Shown here: positions 44,484 through 53,346 of the stretch, one piece after another | Layout: every line of letters starts with the position of its first letter | Numbering within the stretch: position 1 is the first letter of the stretch | NCBI GenBank assembly: GCA_965237625.1 | Contig: CBDEGD010000031.1 | Location: 59,894-123,893, forward strand | Reading direction: 5' to 3' | DNA length: 64,000 nt | Source: JABDIP01 sp965237625 | GTDB lineage: Bacteria; Pseudomonadota; Alphaproteobacteria; DSM-16000; Inquilinaceae | Program-made: the position numbers and the translations under genes | Notes under the pieces: model-generated | The model's input: only the letters and a program-made list of their open reading frames with translations | Databases searched by the model: none | What the model was told of the DNA's origin: nothing

Positions 44484-45152
44484 TCACCTCTTCCGCGCCA
44501 GGGTCAGGCCGTCGCCGATGGGCACCAGGCTCAGATCGATCCGATCGTCCGTGTGCAGTGCCGCGTTGAGTTCCCGGATGGCCACCGTGTCGGCCCCGGT
44601 ATCGGCCGGGTCGGCGACCGAACCGCCCCACAGCACGTTGTCGATCATGATCAGCCCGCCGGGGCGGAGCAGGGCGAGGCAGTCTTCGAAATACTGGGCG
44701 TAGTTAGTCTTGTCGGCGTCGATGAAGGCCAGGTCGAACCGGCCCGCATCGGCTGTTGATCGCAAAGCCGCCAGGGTTTCGGTGGCCGGGCCGAGCCGGA
44801 GGTCGATCCGGTCGGCAACGCCGGCCTCCGCCCAGTATCGCCTGCCGATCGCGGTCCAATCGGCGCTGACGTCACAAGCAATCAGACGGCCGTCCGGCGG
44901 CAGGGCCTGGGCCACGGCGAGGGCGCTGTAGCCGGTGAAGGTGCCGATCTCAACCGCCAGCCGGGCGCCGATCAGTCGGGCCATCAGGGCCATGAACTGG
45001 CCCTGTTCCGGGGCGATCTGCATGCTGGCGGAACCGCCGAGGGTAGCGGCGGTTTCGTCCCGGAGCTGCCGCTGCAGGGCGGATTCCCGAAGCGAATTTG
45101 CTATCAGATAGTCCTGGATGCTGTCTGAAAGTCCGATACTACTGTTGGACAT
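44484..45152 (-). CDS. Class I SAM-dependent O-methyltransferase
   Basis: This is a 222-residue enzyme of the Methyltransf_3 (catechol/caffeoyl-CoA O-methyltransferase-like) family: 'AVEIGTFTGYSALAVAQALP' (SAM motif I), 'GRLIACDVSADWTAIGRRYW', 'FDLAFIDADKTNYAQYFEDC' (metal-binding Asp) and 'GGLIMIDNVLWGGSVADP' (Asp-Asn). Such enzymes methylate catechol-type hydroxyls with Mg2+. GGGAGG precedes the ATG at 45152. A paralogue lies upstream at 45406-46071, and a relic of its own 3' end at 42704-42829. A 133-bp repeat element lies only 14 bases before its start codon and may supply its promoter region. Confidence 0.9.
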   Translation of the reverse strand: MSNSSIGLSDSIQDYLIANSLRESALQRQLRDETAATLGGSASMQIAPEQGQFMALMARLIGARLAVEIGTFTGYSALAVAQALPPDGRLIACDVSADWTAIGRRYWAEAGVADRIDLRLGPATETLAALRSTADAGRFDLAFIDADKTNYAQYFEDCLALLRPGGLIMIDNVLWGGSVADPADTGADTVAIRELNAALHTDDRIDLSLVPIGDGLTLARKR

Positions 45153-45166
45153 GGGATGCCTCCCGT

Positions 45167-45299
45167 CTGGTGTCCCGATTCTGGAATTCTCCATAGCGAA
45201 TTACAGAATCAAAGGGACACTATCTATTTGATTCTGGTGTGATTCAGCTTCCGAAGCTCGGCACACGAAATGTGCCGAACTTCAGAACCATCACACTAG
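45167..45299. repeat. 133-bp terminal-inverted-repeat element, copy 2
   Basis: The element has the same length and layout as the copies at 15983 and 53347. The left end is CTGGTGTC (one change), the right end CACACTAG. The inner AGTGTCCC-like and GGGACACT arms and the ATGTGCCG tip are kept. It occupies the region directly upstream of the O-methyltransferase start. Confidence 0.82.
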
Positions 45300-45396
45300 A
45301 TCGGGATGATTTGAAGTCGACTCGACTTCAAATCATCCCCGATCTATTTCAATGATCTAGAGGACGATTCAGAGATGAGGTCATGCGACCTCATCT
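45298..45396. repeat. Two adjacent palindromic repeats
   Basis: A near-perfect palindrome spans 45298-45345 (GATCGGGATGATTTGAAGTC facing its complement around TCGACTCGA). A second stem follows at 45374-45395 (GATGAGGTCATGCGACCTCA then TC). Together with the adjoining 133-bp element they fill the gap between the two O-methyltransferase genes. Confidence 0.75.
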
Positions 45397-45405
45397 CATC
45401 GTGCT

Positions 45406-46071
45406 CTAGGGACGTTTTCGGATCAGCGTCACACCGTCGCCGATCGGCAGCATCACCATGGTCACCCGCTCGTCGGCGTGCAGCTTGGCATTGAGGGCCC
45501 GGAACATTTCAGTCTTGGGCTTATTATTGTCCGGATCGATGACGCGGCCGCGCCACAGGGTATTGTCCACCGCCACCAGACCGCCGGGCCGCAGCAATTG
45601 CAGGGCGGACTCGTAATAGGAATCGTAGTTTTCCTTATCGGCGTCGATGAAGGCGAAGTCGAATTGCCCCGAGCCGCCATCGGCGATCAGCGCTTCAAGG
45701 CTTTCCAGCGCCGGGCCGAGGCGAAGGTCGATCCGATCGGCGACCCCGGCGGATTGCCAGTGCCGCCGGGCGATCGCGGTGAACGCCTCGGACATGTCGA
45801 GAGAGATTACCCGGCCATCCTCGGGCATCGCCCGGGCCGCAATCAGGGCGCTGTAGCCGGTAAAGGTGCCGATATCGAGTGTCAGCCTGGCGTCTATGGT
45901 CTCCAGGAGGAAGCCGATCAACTGGCCTTGCTCCGGCGAGATTTGATAATGCGCCTGATCCAGCTGCGCGGTTTCCTCACGAAGCTGGGCCAGGGCATCT
46001 GGCTCGCGGCAGCCAACCTGCAGCATGTAGGCATACAGCGGCTCGGGGACGAACATCGATGTGGTGGTCAA
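45406..46071 (-). CDS. O-methyltransferase, paralogue
   Basis: This is a 221-residue Methyltransf_3-type enzyme clearly related to the gene at 44484-45152. Shared blocks include 'LDIGTFTGYSALIAARAMPE', 'AGVADRIDLRLGPALESLEA', 'FDFAFIDADKENYDSYYESA' and 'GGLVAVDNTLWRGRVIDPDN'. The metal-binding Asp residues and SAM motif are intact. It has diverged at the N-terminus, so the substrate may differ. Repeats fill the space between the two genes. Confidence 0.9.
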   Translation of the reverse strand: MTTTSMFVPEPLYAYMLQVGCREPDALAQLREETAQLDQAHYQISPEQGQLIGFLLETIDARLTLDIGTFTGYSALIAARAMPEDGRVISLDMSEAFTAIARRHWQSAGVADRIDLRLGPALESLEALIADGGSGQFDFAFIDADKENYDSYYESALQLLRPGGLVAVDNTLWRGRVIDPDNNKPKTEMFRALNAKLHADERVTMVMLPIGDGVTLIRKRP

Positions 46072-46136
46072 GAACTGGAACTCCGGGCTTCGGATCCGGG
46101 CCGGGGAGGGAGCAAGGGGTCGGCGCCGGCGAGTCG

Positions 46137-47615
46137 CTACCGGGAATATAGGTGCAGTGTCGATCCATAGAAACGCTGCTTCGACATTTGTTCGGCCGGC
46201 ATCTTGTCGAACAGCGGCGCCAGCGACGGTCGGGTGCCAAGTCTATGGGCCTCCCACAGGACGATGGGGCACGATCCCTCCAGTACCCGTCGCACCTGCT
46301 GATCGGACACCGTGCCCTGTGTCGGAGTTGGCATGAACGTGATGTTCACGTCCTCCACCATGCGATTGGTGTAGAACGCGAAGAGCGACAGATCGTCGCT
46401 TCCGGCCACGAACATCGTCGCGTTCCTGCAGCCGGGCTGCGCAAGGATGAAGGCGGCGGCTTCCCGCCATTGTTCCTTCAAGGGCATGGTCTTGCTCTCG
46501 ACGCTGGGCAGCATCAATGCCCCGACCAGCAGAGCCACGGTGCCGACCCTGATGAACCGTCCGCCGCCATCCGCGCCGGCGGCGTTGGCTATCCAGTTCA
46601 ACAGATGCGCCACGATCAGATAGGTCGCCGGAAAAATGATGATGAGATTACGCGGCGTCAGGATCGGTGAGTGCAGGGAGATGGCGGATGGAATCACCAC
46701 GCAGAGCAAAATGATCATGATCAGCGGCCGAGGTTCGAATTCCGCGGCCTGCACCCCTTTCAGCCGCCCGTAGATATAGATCAGGAACGCCGCGGCGATC
46801 CCATAGACCCCCCAGGGGCTGCCGAATAACAGCAACAAGACGGATTTCAGCACCCATTCCAGATCGTTCGGAATCCAGAACCGGCCGCCGGTGATCGTGG
46901 AGAGATATGGATAGTGATGCAGAACCCACATCGCCGCGACCGACACGAACAAAAGACCGGCCAGCACAACGAGGCGCAACACGGTCTTCAAATCCCAGAG
47001 TGACAGGATAATCGTGCCGAAGCAGGCGATTGCGATGATGGTCCCGAAATAGTGCACATAAGCGGCCGTGATACTGCTGGATATGAGCAGCATCAAGGTG
47101 GCGGGCGAAATCCGGCGGTGCCGTTGTGCCTGATCAAGAATCGCCAGAGTCGCGCCGGTCAGGACCGTCGCGAGGGTGAAGAGCAGGGAATAGGCGCGTG
47201 CCTCCTGGGCATACCAAACAGCGCCGAAGGACGTCGAAAGCAGGGCGACGAATGTGACATGGGTCCATCGGTCGCATAACGGCCGATAATACAGCGCGGC
47301 GAACAGGATGCCGGCACAGCCGATGGCCGCGCTCAACGACCGCGCACCGAGCTCGCTGGAACCGAAGATATCGGTCCAGCCCCGCAGCATCATGTAGAAC
47401 AGGGGAGGGTGCACGTCGTGGCGCAGGCGCGCGAACATGTCCGAGAACGGGCCGTCCGGATCCGCGACGGTCACCGAAAACAGTTCGTCCAGCCAGAAAC
47501 TCTCGTCAGCTATACCTTTGAAACGTAGTATGAAAGCCAGTCCGATCAATGCGGAGAGCAGGATCGTCGGCATGCGATTCCGTATGGCAACGGTCGCGTC
47601 TTCGCCCCGAGACAT
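46137..47615 (-). CDS. GT39/ArnT-like membrane glycosyltransferase
   Basis: This is a 492-residue membrane protein with about ten to twelve helices. The first loop holds 'DESFWLDELFSVTVADPDGP' and 'DVHPPLFYMMLRGWTDIFGS', the acidic (D-E) and H-P-P-L-(F/Y) pattern of polyprenyl-phosphate-dependent GT-C glycosyltransferases (GT39/PMT_2). The C-terminal part ('CRNATMFVAGSDDLSLFAFY') is a periplasmic domain. It would transfer a sugar from a lipid carrier to an envelope acceptor that I cannot name. No neighbouring polysaccharide genes are present. Confidence 0.82.
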   Translation of the reverse strand: MSRGEDATVAIRNRMPTILLSALIGLAFILRFKGIADESFWLDELFSVTVADPDGPFSDMFARLRHDVHPPLFYMMLRGWTDIFGSSELGARSLSAAIGCAGILFAALYYRPLCDRWTHVTFVALLSTSFGAVWYAQEARAYSLLFTLATVLTGATLAILDQAQRHRRISPATLMLLISSSITAAYVHYFGTIIAIACFGTIILSLWDLKTVLRLVVLAGLLFVSVAAMWVLHHYPYLSTITGGRFWIPNDLEWVLKSVLLLLFGSPWGVYGIAAAFLIYIYGRLKGVQAAEFEPRPLIMIILLCVVIPSAISLHSPILTPRNLIIIFPATYLIVAHLLNWIANAAGADGGGRFIRVGTVALLVGALMLPSVESKTMPLKEQWREAAAFILAQPGCRNATMFVAGSDDLSLFAFYTNRMVEDVNITFMPTPTQGTVSDQQVRRVLEGSCPIVLWEAHRLGTRPSLAPLFDKMPAEQMSKQRFYGSTLHLYSR

Positions 47616-47966
47616 GGCGGCTCCACTCTATGTCCATGTATAGCCGGACAGTTTTCTGCCTCAGCCCGCCAATCGGTCCCGCCATCGGCCGGTCAGCGCT
47701 CAATTCTCGTATTTCACTTTTTGCCAAGGCGATTAACAACTGTGAGTATACACCAAAGTAACGGACTGTTAAACCATATTTATTCGGCGTTAATACTCAT
47801 CATAGTGCTAATTGCATGAAGTATTTGTGAAGAATTTTCTAAAGCAGTGAGCCCGGTTCTTTGGCGAGCCCATTCGCGCGATTGGAATTCGCAATTCAAG
47901 CCTGGGCCAACCGCGGGCCAACCGAGCGCTTGAATCCGGAACGAAACGTCCTTACGTTCCGCGCCA
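47616..47966. other. AT-rich intergenic region upstream of tRNA-Pro
   Basis: I see no protein-coding gene. Positions about 47715-47840 are AT-rich, in contrast to the surroundings, and may hold promoters for the glycosyltransferase and the tRNA. A small stem (CGGAACG...CGTTCCG) lies at about 47938-47962 just before the tRNA. Confidence 0.5.
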
Positions 47967-48043
47967 CGGGGCGTAGCGCAGTCTGGTAGCGCGCCTGCTT
48001 TGGGAGCAGGATGTCGGGAGTTCGAATCTCTCCGCCCCGACCA
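47967..48043 (+). tRNA. tRNA-Pro (anticodon TGG)
   Basis: The cloverleaf is complete. The acceptor stem is CGGGGCG/CGCCCCG; the anticodon stem CCTGC/GCAGG holds the loop TTTGGGA with anticodon TGG; the T-arm contains GTTCGAATC; and the discriminator A is followed by an encoded CCA. Confidence 0.95.
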
Positions 48044-48092
48044 ACGACCGGGTCCGATCACCAGGACCGGTCAGACAGTGGTACGGAAGACT

Positions 48093-48383
48093 ATGAAGGC
48101 ACGTATTTATCGGCCGGCGAAGACCGTCATGCAATCCGGTCGCGGCAAGACCGAGAGCTGGGTCCTGGAATTCGACCAGCTGACGCCCAGGCGGCCGGAA
48201 CCGCTGATGGGCTGGACCAGCTCCGGCGACACGCTCAATCAGGTGTGCCTGAAATTCGCCACCAGCGAAGACGCGGTCGCCTTCGCCGAGCGCAAGGGGC
48301 TGGACTATGCGGTCGAGCCGGAACACGTCCGCCGGGTCAGACCGCGCAACTACGCGGACAATTTCAAACCGCGCCCGGCGTGA
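48093..48383 (+). CDS. NDUFS4-like complex I accessory subunit
   Basis: This is a 96-residue protein of the ETC complex I subunit conserved region (NDUFS4/18-kDa) family. Blocks are 'ARIYRPAKTVMQSGRGKTES' then 'WVLEF', 'PLMGWTSSGDTLNQVCLKFA' and 'AVAFAERKGLDYAV'. In alphaproteobacteria, as in mitochondria, this subunit binds the peripheral arm of NADH:ubiquinone oxidoreductase. It sits between two tRNA genes, away from the nuo operon, which is usual. The start at 48093 begins at the conserved Met-Lys-Ala-Arg-Ile. Confidence 0.92.
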   Translation: MKARIYRPAKTVMQSGRGKTESWVLEFDQLTPRRPEPLMGWTSSGDTLNQVCLKFATSEDAVAFAERKGLDYAVEPEHVRRVRPRNYADNFKPRPA

Positions 48384-48418
48384 CAAAACACGGCGGGTCC
48401 GGGTAAAAGGCGGCATCC

Positions 48419-48495
48419 GCGCCCGTAGCTCAGTTGGATAGAGCACGAGCCTTCTAAGCTTGAGGTCGTAGGTTCGAACCCTACCGGGCGCGCCA
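48419..48495 (+). tRNA. tRNA-Arg (anticodon TCT)
   Basis: The acceptor stem is GCGCCCG/CGGGCGC, with D-arm GCTCAGTTGGATAGAGC, anticodon stem CGAGC/GCTTG around CTTCTAA (anticodon TCT), T-arm GTAGGTTCGAACCCTAC and an encoded CCA. One G-T and otherwise standard pairs make up the anticodon stem. Confidence 0.95.
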
Positions 48496-48549
48496 TTCCT
48501 GTTGCCGGCTCACTCGGCCAATCTTGTGACTCCGGCTGACCAAGCGCCC

Positions 48550-48683
48550 GCCCTCACCCTCCCAGCGCTTCGCGCCGGGTCCCTCCCTCTCCCAGGGGGA
48601 GAGGGGATCCACCGGCGTCCCGAATTCCCCTTTCCCTCTGGGAGAGGGAGGGACCCGCGGCGAAGCCGTGGGAGGGTGAGGGC
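48550..48683. repeat. GCCCTCACCCTCCCA-type inverted repeat, copy A
   Basis: The repeat starts GCCCTCACCCTCCCAGCGCT and ends with the near-complement, GGGAGGGTGAGGGC. Inner GGGTCCCTCCCTCTCCCAGG and GGGAGAGGGAGGGACCC arms pair as well, so nearly the whole repeat can form one hairpin. Similar copies occur at 49815-49963 and 62912-63040. Confidence 0.85.
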
Positions 48684-48747
48684 AGCGCTGAGTCTCCAAC
48701 CGGCACCGGCGGTCATGCGGGTATGATCGTCCGGTTGCTGGCTGCGA

Positions 48748-49698
48748 CTAACCAAACTGCCCAACCAGCCGCACTTCGGTGCCGCCGAGACCGGATTTGA
48801 AGGCTTTCACGCCGGCGGCGTCGCGGTCGTTGATGCCGCCGAGGTCGAAATCGCGGATGCCGCGGGCCTTGAGCTCGGTCACAGCGTTCCAAAGAAGCAG
48901 GTTTGACGCCCCCAGTTTGCGGCCCTCCGGGCCGGCCCAACCGGTTTGGTAGGTGGCCGAGCGTCCATGCAGCAGAAGCATGGCCGCTGCCTGGCACGTG
49001 CCGCCCTTCATCGCGGAGATGATCGTCAGCTTTCCATCGGCAGCGAAGGAACGGCCGACCGATAGCAGGAATGCCGGGCTGGGGCCGGGATAGTCGCGCG
49101 CCTTCTTGTCCTCGGCATAGCGCTGCGTCAGCCAATCAAGGCTATCGCCGCCATCATCGATCTCGACATTCATGCCCTGGCGTTCGGATTTATTGAGGGT
49201 GTTGCGCCATTTTTGCTTCAGCCCGGCCCGCAACCCGTCCAGTTCCGGTGTCAGGTCGAGCCAGATCGTCTGGTATCCGGGCACGCCGTTGTTCCTGCGA
49301 TAGCCGGCATCCGCGAGCATCTTCCGGCTGGCGTCGGTCTCCGCCAGCTCCGGCATGAACCGGCGGCGGCGGCCGATCCGGCGCGGGAAGGCCGCATTGA
49401 ATGTTTCCAGCAGGGCGCGCCAATGATCGAGTGAGCCTGCCCCGTCGAACCAGACCGGCCCGCGATCCAGGGTCAGCAGATGGATTGCCGGGCCGAGCAG
49501 CCCGACCTCCTGGATCTGAGCCAGGCCCATTTCGACGCCGTCGATCCGGATCAGCCCCCATCTGGCGTTCATCTGCTTGGATGCCCGCATCGCCCGGGCG
49601 TAGGGAAGGGCCTGCAACACCGGCAATCGGCGAATCCTCGAAAGGCGCTCCTCCCAATCGGCGACGCTGAGCGTGTTCCAGTCGATGGTGCAATTCAT
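48748..49698 (-). CDS. FemAB/GNAT-fold aminoacyl or acyl transferase
   Basis: This is a 316-residue protein with tandem GNAT-like halves, as in FemAB and BioF2-like transferases. Recognisable blocks are 'LPVLQALPYARAMRASKQMN', 'LKQKWRNTLNKSERQGMNVE' (the conserved K-x-R-N-x-(L/I)-N-K-A/S block), 'TYQTGWAGPEGRKLGASNLL' and 'GIRDFDLGGINDRDAAGVKA' (F-D-x-G-G). Members transfer amino acids or acyl groups to peptidoglycan precursors or exopolysaccharides; the acceptor here is unknown. Inverted repeats lie on both sides. Confidence 0.82.
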   Translation of the reverse strand: MNCTIDWNTLSVADWEERLSRIRRLPVLQALPYARAMRASKQMNARWGLIRIDGVEMGLAQIQEVGLLGPAIHLLTLDRGPVWFDGAGSLDHWRALLETFNAAFPRRIGRRRRFMPELAETDASRKMLADAGYRRNNGVPGYQTIWLDLTPELDGLRAGLKQKWRNTLNKSERQGMNVEIDDGGDSLDWLTQRYAEDKKARDYPGPSPAFLLSVGRSFAADGKLTIISAMKGGTCQAAAMLLLHGRSATYQTGWAGPEGRKLGASNLLLWNAVTELKARGIRDFDLGGINDRDAAGVKAFKSGLGGTEVRLVGQFG

Positions 49699-49814
49699 GG
49701 GGAAGCTCGAGACTCGGTTGCCGGGACAACCACTTTTGCAAGTCCGAGACTATTAGCCGGCATCACCGATTCTGGCTATGGCCAGATGCGGAGGTCAGTG
49801 GTCGTTTGAGCCTC

Positions 49815-49963
49815 GGCGCTTCCCCCTCACCCTCCCACGGCTTCGCCGCGGGTCCCTCCCACTCCCCGAGGAGAGGGGATTTGAGGTTGTGCCGCACGAT
49901 GCCCTCTCCTTGGGGAGAGGGAGGGACCCGCGCGTTAGCGTGGGAGGGTGAGGGGGAAGCGCC
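49815..49963. repeat. GCCCTCACCCTCCCA-type inverted repeat, copy B
   Basis: The outer arms are perfect over about 23 bases (GGCGCTTCCCCCTCACCCTC then CCA on the left, its complement on the right). The copy ends 20 bases past the stop of modC. Confidence 0.85.
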
Positions 49964-49983
49964 TCATCCACCGCATTTACAGT

Positions 49984-51135
49984 TCAGCCCTCGCCGGGCA
50001 CAGTCTCCGTGCGCAGCGGCCGATCGCGGACGCCGCCGACGCTGTGCCGGTCGATGGCGACCGCCTTCACCAGGGCATGCACCCTGCTTCCGGGCTTCAG
50101 GCCGAGGCCGGCGACCGAGCGCGCGGTGATCCGCGACCAGATCGGTACGCCCACATCAACCAGCACATCTACCAGCGCGCTGGTCACCGGGCCGATCTCG
50201 CGCACCTCTCCGGCAAAGACGTTGAGAATGCTGATGTCGCGCGGCGGCTCCAGGGCCAGGGACACATCCCGGGCCCGGATACGCAGGCGGATCCGGGTGC
50301 CCGCCGGCGCTTCCAACTCCGGCACCAGCAGGGTGCCGCCAGGGAAGGTCAGGCCGGTCAGGCGATAGGCCCGGTCGTGATCGGCAACGGTCGCCGTCAG
50401 CACCGCGCCGGCCTCATAGCGGCCGGTGAGCGGGCGCAGGTCGAGGCGGTTCATCAGCTCGTCCACCGGGCCGACCGCGGCCACTTTGCCATCCGACATC
50501 AGCACCAGCGTATCCGCCAGCCGCACGATCTCCTCAATGGTATGGGTGACATAGATGATGGGGATGCCCTCCACATCGCGCAGCCGCTCGATATAGGGCA
50601 GGATGTCGCCCTTGAGGCCTGGATCCAGCGAGGCCAGCGGCTCGTCCATCAGCAGCATGCGCGGCGCCGACAACAGGGCGCGTCCGATGGCCACCCGCTG
50701 CTTCTCGCCGCCGGACAGGTCCCTCGGCCGGCGGCCCAGCAAATCGCGCAACGCCAGCAGCTCGACGGTATGGTCGAGCCGATCCTGGCGACCCGCCGCC
50801 GTCTGGTTTCCAGCGCCATAAAGCAGGTTGGCGCGTACGCTCATATGCGGGAATAGCCGGCCCTCCTGGAACACATAGCCGAACCGTCGCCGCTCGGGGG
50901 GCACGAAGATACCCCGGCCGGCGTCGAACAGGATTTCGCCATCGAGGCGAATATGGCCGGCTTCCGGTCGGGTCAGACCGGCCAGGATGTTGACCAGCGA
51001 GGTCTTGCCCGCGCCGGACCGGCCGAACACGGCGACTATGCCTCTGCCTGGCGCGGTGAACCTGGCATCCAGGGTGAAGTCGCCGAGCCGGGCGCGGGTA
51101 TCGACGTCCAATAGGCCGGTGGGTGCGGTGCTCAA
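49984..51135 (-). CDS. modC: Molybdate ABC transporter ATP-binding protein
   Basis: This is a 383-residue ABC ATPase with Walker A 'FGRSGAGKTSLVNILAGLTR', signature 'LSGGEKQRVAIGRALLSAPR', Walker B 'MLLMDEPLASLDP', and a C-terminal TOBE/Mop-like regulatory domain ('RIRLRIRARDVSLALEPPRD', 'SRITARSVAGLGLKPGSRVH'). The latter is typical of ModC, where molybdate binding can switch transport off. The start is TTG, overlapping the modB stop by two bases (TTGA). Molybdate uptake fits the presence of the Mo-dependent cox enzyme in the window. Confidence 0.93.
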   Translation of the reverse strand: MSTAPTGLLDVDTRARLGDFTLDARFTAPGRGIVAVFGRSGAGKTSLVNILAGLTRPEAGHIRLDGEILFDAGRGIFVPPERRRFGYVFQEGRLFPHMSVRANLLYGAGNQTAAGRQDRLDHTVELLALRDLLGRRPRDLSGGEKQRVAIGRALLSAPRMLLMDEPLASLDPGLKGDILPYIERLRDVEGIPIIYVTHTIEEIVRLADTLVLMSDGKVAAVGPVDELMNRLDLRPLTGRYEAGAVLTATVADHDRAYRLTGLTFPGGTLLVPELEAPAGTRIRLRIRARDVSLALEPPRDISILNVFAGEVREIGPVTSALVDVLVDVGVPIWSRITARSVAGLGLKPGSRVHALVKAVAIDRHSVGGVRDRPLRTETVPGEG

Positions 51136-51848
51136 GTCCCGATCCGTTGGCGCATGTGGCGGGCCAGAAACTCCGATGCGATGAGCGCAGCCAGCGCCAA
51201 CAGAACCGAAATCACCGCCAAACGCACCGCGGCATCCTCGCCGCCGGGCATCTGGGTCGCGGTATACAGGGCGATCGGCAAGGTCCGCGTCTCGCCCGGA
51301 ATGTTGGAAACGAAGGTGATCGTCGCGCCGAACTCGCCAAGGCTGCGGGCAAAGGCCAATACGGCTCCGGTCAGAATGCCGGGCGCCATCAATGGCAGCG
51401 TGATGGTGAGAAAGACCCGGACCCGGCCCGCGCCAAGGGTGCGGGCTGCCGCCTCGAGCCGGGTATCGACCGCTTCCAGCGATAGGCGCACCGCGCGCAC
51501 CATCAGGGGAAAGGCCATCACGGCGGCGGCGATCGCGGCGCCCTTCCAGGTGAAGATCAGTGTGATCCCCAGAACGTCATGGAGCCACGCCCCGATCGGG
51601 CCGCGACGCCCCAAGAGTACCAGCAGCAGGTAGCCGACAACGACCGGAGGCACCACCAGCGGCAGATGCACGATTCCGTCGATCAGGGTCTTTCCCCAAA
51701 ACTGCCGCCGGGCCAGCAAATAGGCCACCAGAATGCCAAATGGCAGGCTGCACAGGACGCTCCAGCCGGCCACCCGCAGGCTGAGCGCCAGGGCTTCGGC
51801 CTCAAGAGGCTGGATCAAGGTCGCCCCCGGTTGGGGCGAAGAAGCCAT
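51132..51848 (-). CDS. modB: Molybdate ABC transporter permease
   Basis: This is a 238-residue inner-membrane permease with five to six helices. 'EAAARTLGAGRVRVFLTITL' followed by PLMAPG is the EAA loop that docks ModC, and 'VVPPVVVGYLLLVLLGRRGP' is typical of ModB. The ATG at 51848 overlaps the end of modA by 47 bases; an internal TTG at 51818 with a G-rich sequence before it is an alternative. Confidence 0.9.
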   Translation of the reverse strand: MASSPQPGATLIQPLEAEALALSLRVAGWSVLCSLPFGILVAYLLARRQFWGKTLIDGIVHLPLVVPPVVVGYLLLVLLGRRGPIGAWLHDVLGITLIFTWKGAAIAAAVMAFPLMVRAVRLSLEAVDTRLEAAARTLGAGRVRVFLTITLPLMAPGILTGAVLAFARSLGEFGATITFVSNIPGETRTLPIALYTATQMPGGEDAAVRLAVISVLLALAALIASEFLARHMRQRIGT

Positions 51849-52728
51849 GCTCCCGGAAAATCGCCTGCGCCTTGGCTCCCGTCAGGAATTTCAGAAAATC
51901 GTGCGCGGTCTCCGGGGCTCCGGTGATCGCCGCCGCTGGATACACGATTGCCGGATGGCTGTCGGCGGGGAACAGCCCGACCAACCGCACCCGGTCGGTG
52001 ATGGCGGCGTCGGTCGCATAAACGATGCCGAGGGGCGTCTCGCCGCGTGCGACCAAGGCAAGTGCGCCGCGCACGTCGCCGGTCCTCGCCAGGAGCGGCT
52101 CCATTTCAGCCCACAAGTCGAGCGACTCCAGCGCCGCGCGGCCATAGATGCCGGCGGGGACATGATCGGGATCGCCAATCGCCAGCCGGCCGTCGCCGAG
52201 CAGGGACCGTATTTCAAGGGATTGCGTCACTTCCGCGGTGACCGAAGGTGCCTGCGGGGCGATCAGCGCCAATCGATTGCCCAGCAGATCGAGGCGGCTG
52301 CCCTTGGCAAGCAGCTCGGCCCCATCCAGACGGTTGATCCATTTGGGATCGGCCGACACGAATACCGCCGCCGGTGCACCGTTCTCAATCTGCCGCGCGA
52401 GCGCCGACGATGCCGCGAAGACCAGTGAGACGTCGGTATCGGTTTCGGCGGTATAGGCGTCGCCGACCGTGGTCATGGCATCGGCAAGGCTTGCGGCGGC
52501 GAATACCAACAATGTGCGGTCGTCCGCTGTCGCTGGCGCTGCCTGGGTCAGGATCGCCAGGACCGCCAAGACGCAACCGATACATCGGCCTGGATTAATG
52601 AGCCGCCAAGGCCGAAACTTTGTTCCCGGAGCGTACCGAACGCCGGATGGACGGCGCGAACCGTCCACGCACTGCGGCTGACCTGACGCCGTCGGCCCTG
52701 ATTTTGGTGTTTGTGCGCCCGAGACCAT
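51802..52728 (-). CDS. modA: Molybdate-binding periplasmic protein
   Basis: This is a receptor of the ModA family. The mature part opens 'LLVFAAASLADAMTTVGDAY' and contains 'VSLVFAASSALARQIENGAP' followed by A-A-V-F-V-S-A-D, which supply the oxyanion-binding Ser residues, and 'GRLAIGDPDHVPAGIYGRAA'. The signal peptide is 'GRCIGCVLAVLAILTQAAPA'. The start is unclear: the open frame reaches 52728, giving about 47 residues ahead of the hydrophobic core, and no good ATG lies nearer. A GTG at 52668 is one option; an out-of-frame ATG at the core hints at an indel. It is first in modABC. Confidence 0.85.
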   Translation of the reverse strand: MVSGAQTPKSGPTASGQPQCVDGSRRPSGVRYAPGTKFRPWRLINPGRCIGCVLAVLAILTQAAPATADDRTLLVFAAASLADAMTTVGDAYTAETDTDVSLVFAASSALARQIENGAPAAVFVSADPKWINRLDGAELLAKGSRLDLLGNRLALIAPQAPSVTAEVTQSLEIRSLLGDGRLAIGDPDHVPAGIYGRAALESLDLWAEMEPLLARTGDVRGALALVARGETPLGIVYATDAAITDRVRLVGLFPADSHPAIVYPAAAITGAPETAHDFLKFLTGAKAQAIFREHGFFAPTGGDLDPAS

Positions 52729-52787
52729 GACAGTGGCATCTGATACACGGCAGGCGCATCGCCATCAATTGCCTTGCCGGATCGGGC

Positions 52788-53066
52788 TTATTCAGCCGGT
52801 CCGTTTCGAAGCTCCGCCATCGGGTCGGCGTCATTGTCCATATGCGGTCGCAAATGCCGGGATCGAGCCTCAACTTCGGCCGGGCTTTCGCCCTTGGGTA
52901 GCCGAAGCAGAATAAAGCCGCAGACCCCTATGCAGATCCGGATGACCTGCCCGGTCTCCTTTCCCCAACGATCCATCAAGACGAGAAGGTCGGAGCCGTG
53001 GCCAAGCAAATCCAGCGATATTGTGGACACTGCAAAAAGAAGAAGTATCGAACCCACGAGCTTCAT
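52788..53066 (-). CDS. Small membrane protein, paralogue of the next gene
   Basis: This is a 92-residue protein with two hydrophobic segments ('GSILLLFAVSTISLDLLG' and 'IRICIGVCGFILLRLPKG') and a polar C-terminal tail ending in 'MDNDADPMAELRNGPAE'. It is clearly related to the gene at 53476-53811: both start M-K-x-x-G-S-x-L-L-x-F and share W-G-(E/K)-x-T-G-x-x-I-R and a D-(A/S)-D-P-M-x-x-(L/M)-R-N near the end. Function unknown. Confidence 0.65.
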   Translation of the reverse strand: MKLVGSILLLFAVSTISLDLLGHGSDLLVLMDRWGKETGQVIRICIGVCGFILLRLPKGESPAEVEARSRHLRPHMDNDADPMAELRNGPAE

Positions 53067-53346
53067 AGCTCTCGCTCGGAAAAGTCTGGTGCAGCTTATC
53101 TATATTAAAAGAGAAATTGTTGATATTCAATTAATAAAGAGTTAACATAACTTCATAGTTTTATTTAAATTCAATAAGAGTTTTTGTGAATTCGGCGGTC
53201 CGGGACGCTTTCTCTCGGCAAAAGACTATGAATTCAGTCGATAAATCGGGATGGCGGTGGCCTATTCGGAGCGAAGAAAGCCGGCATCGCGGAACGATGC
53301 CGGCTTCGCTGGAGACAGTTCGCCGGTTGAACCGGCGATGCTTGAC
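53067..53346. other. AT-rich region and weak terminator between two paralogues
   Basis: Positions 53095-53190 are AT-rich and probably hold the promoter of the small membrane protein gene at 52788-53066. A 12-bp stem at 53278-53306 (AAGCCGGCATCG with CGATGCCGGCTT), followed on the minus strand by TTC, may end transcription from the paralogue upstream. No gene is visible. Confidence 0.5.

Noticed and set aside
48550..48683. Repeat considered as a CRISPR unit
   Set aside because: Copies are long self-complementary palindromes at dispersed places. There are no short direct repeats with regular spacers and no cas genes.
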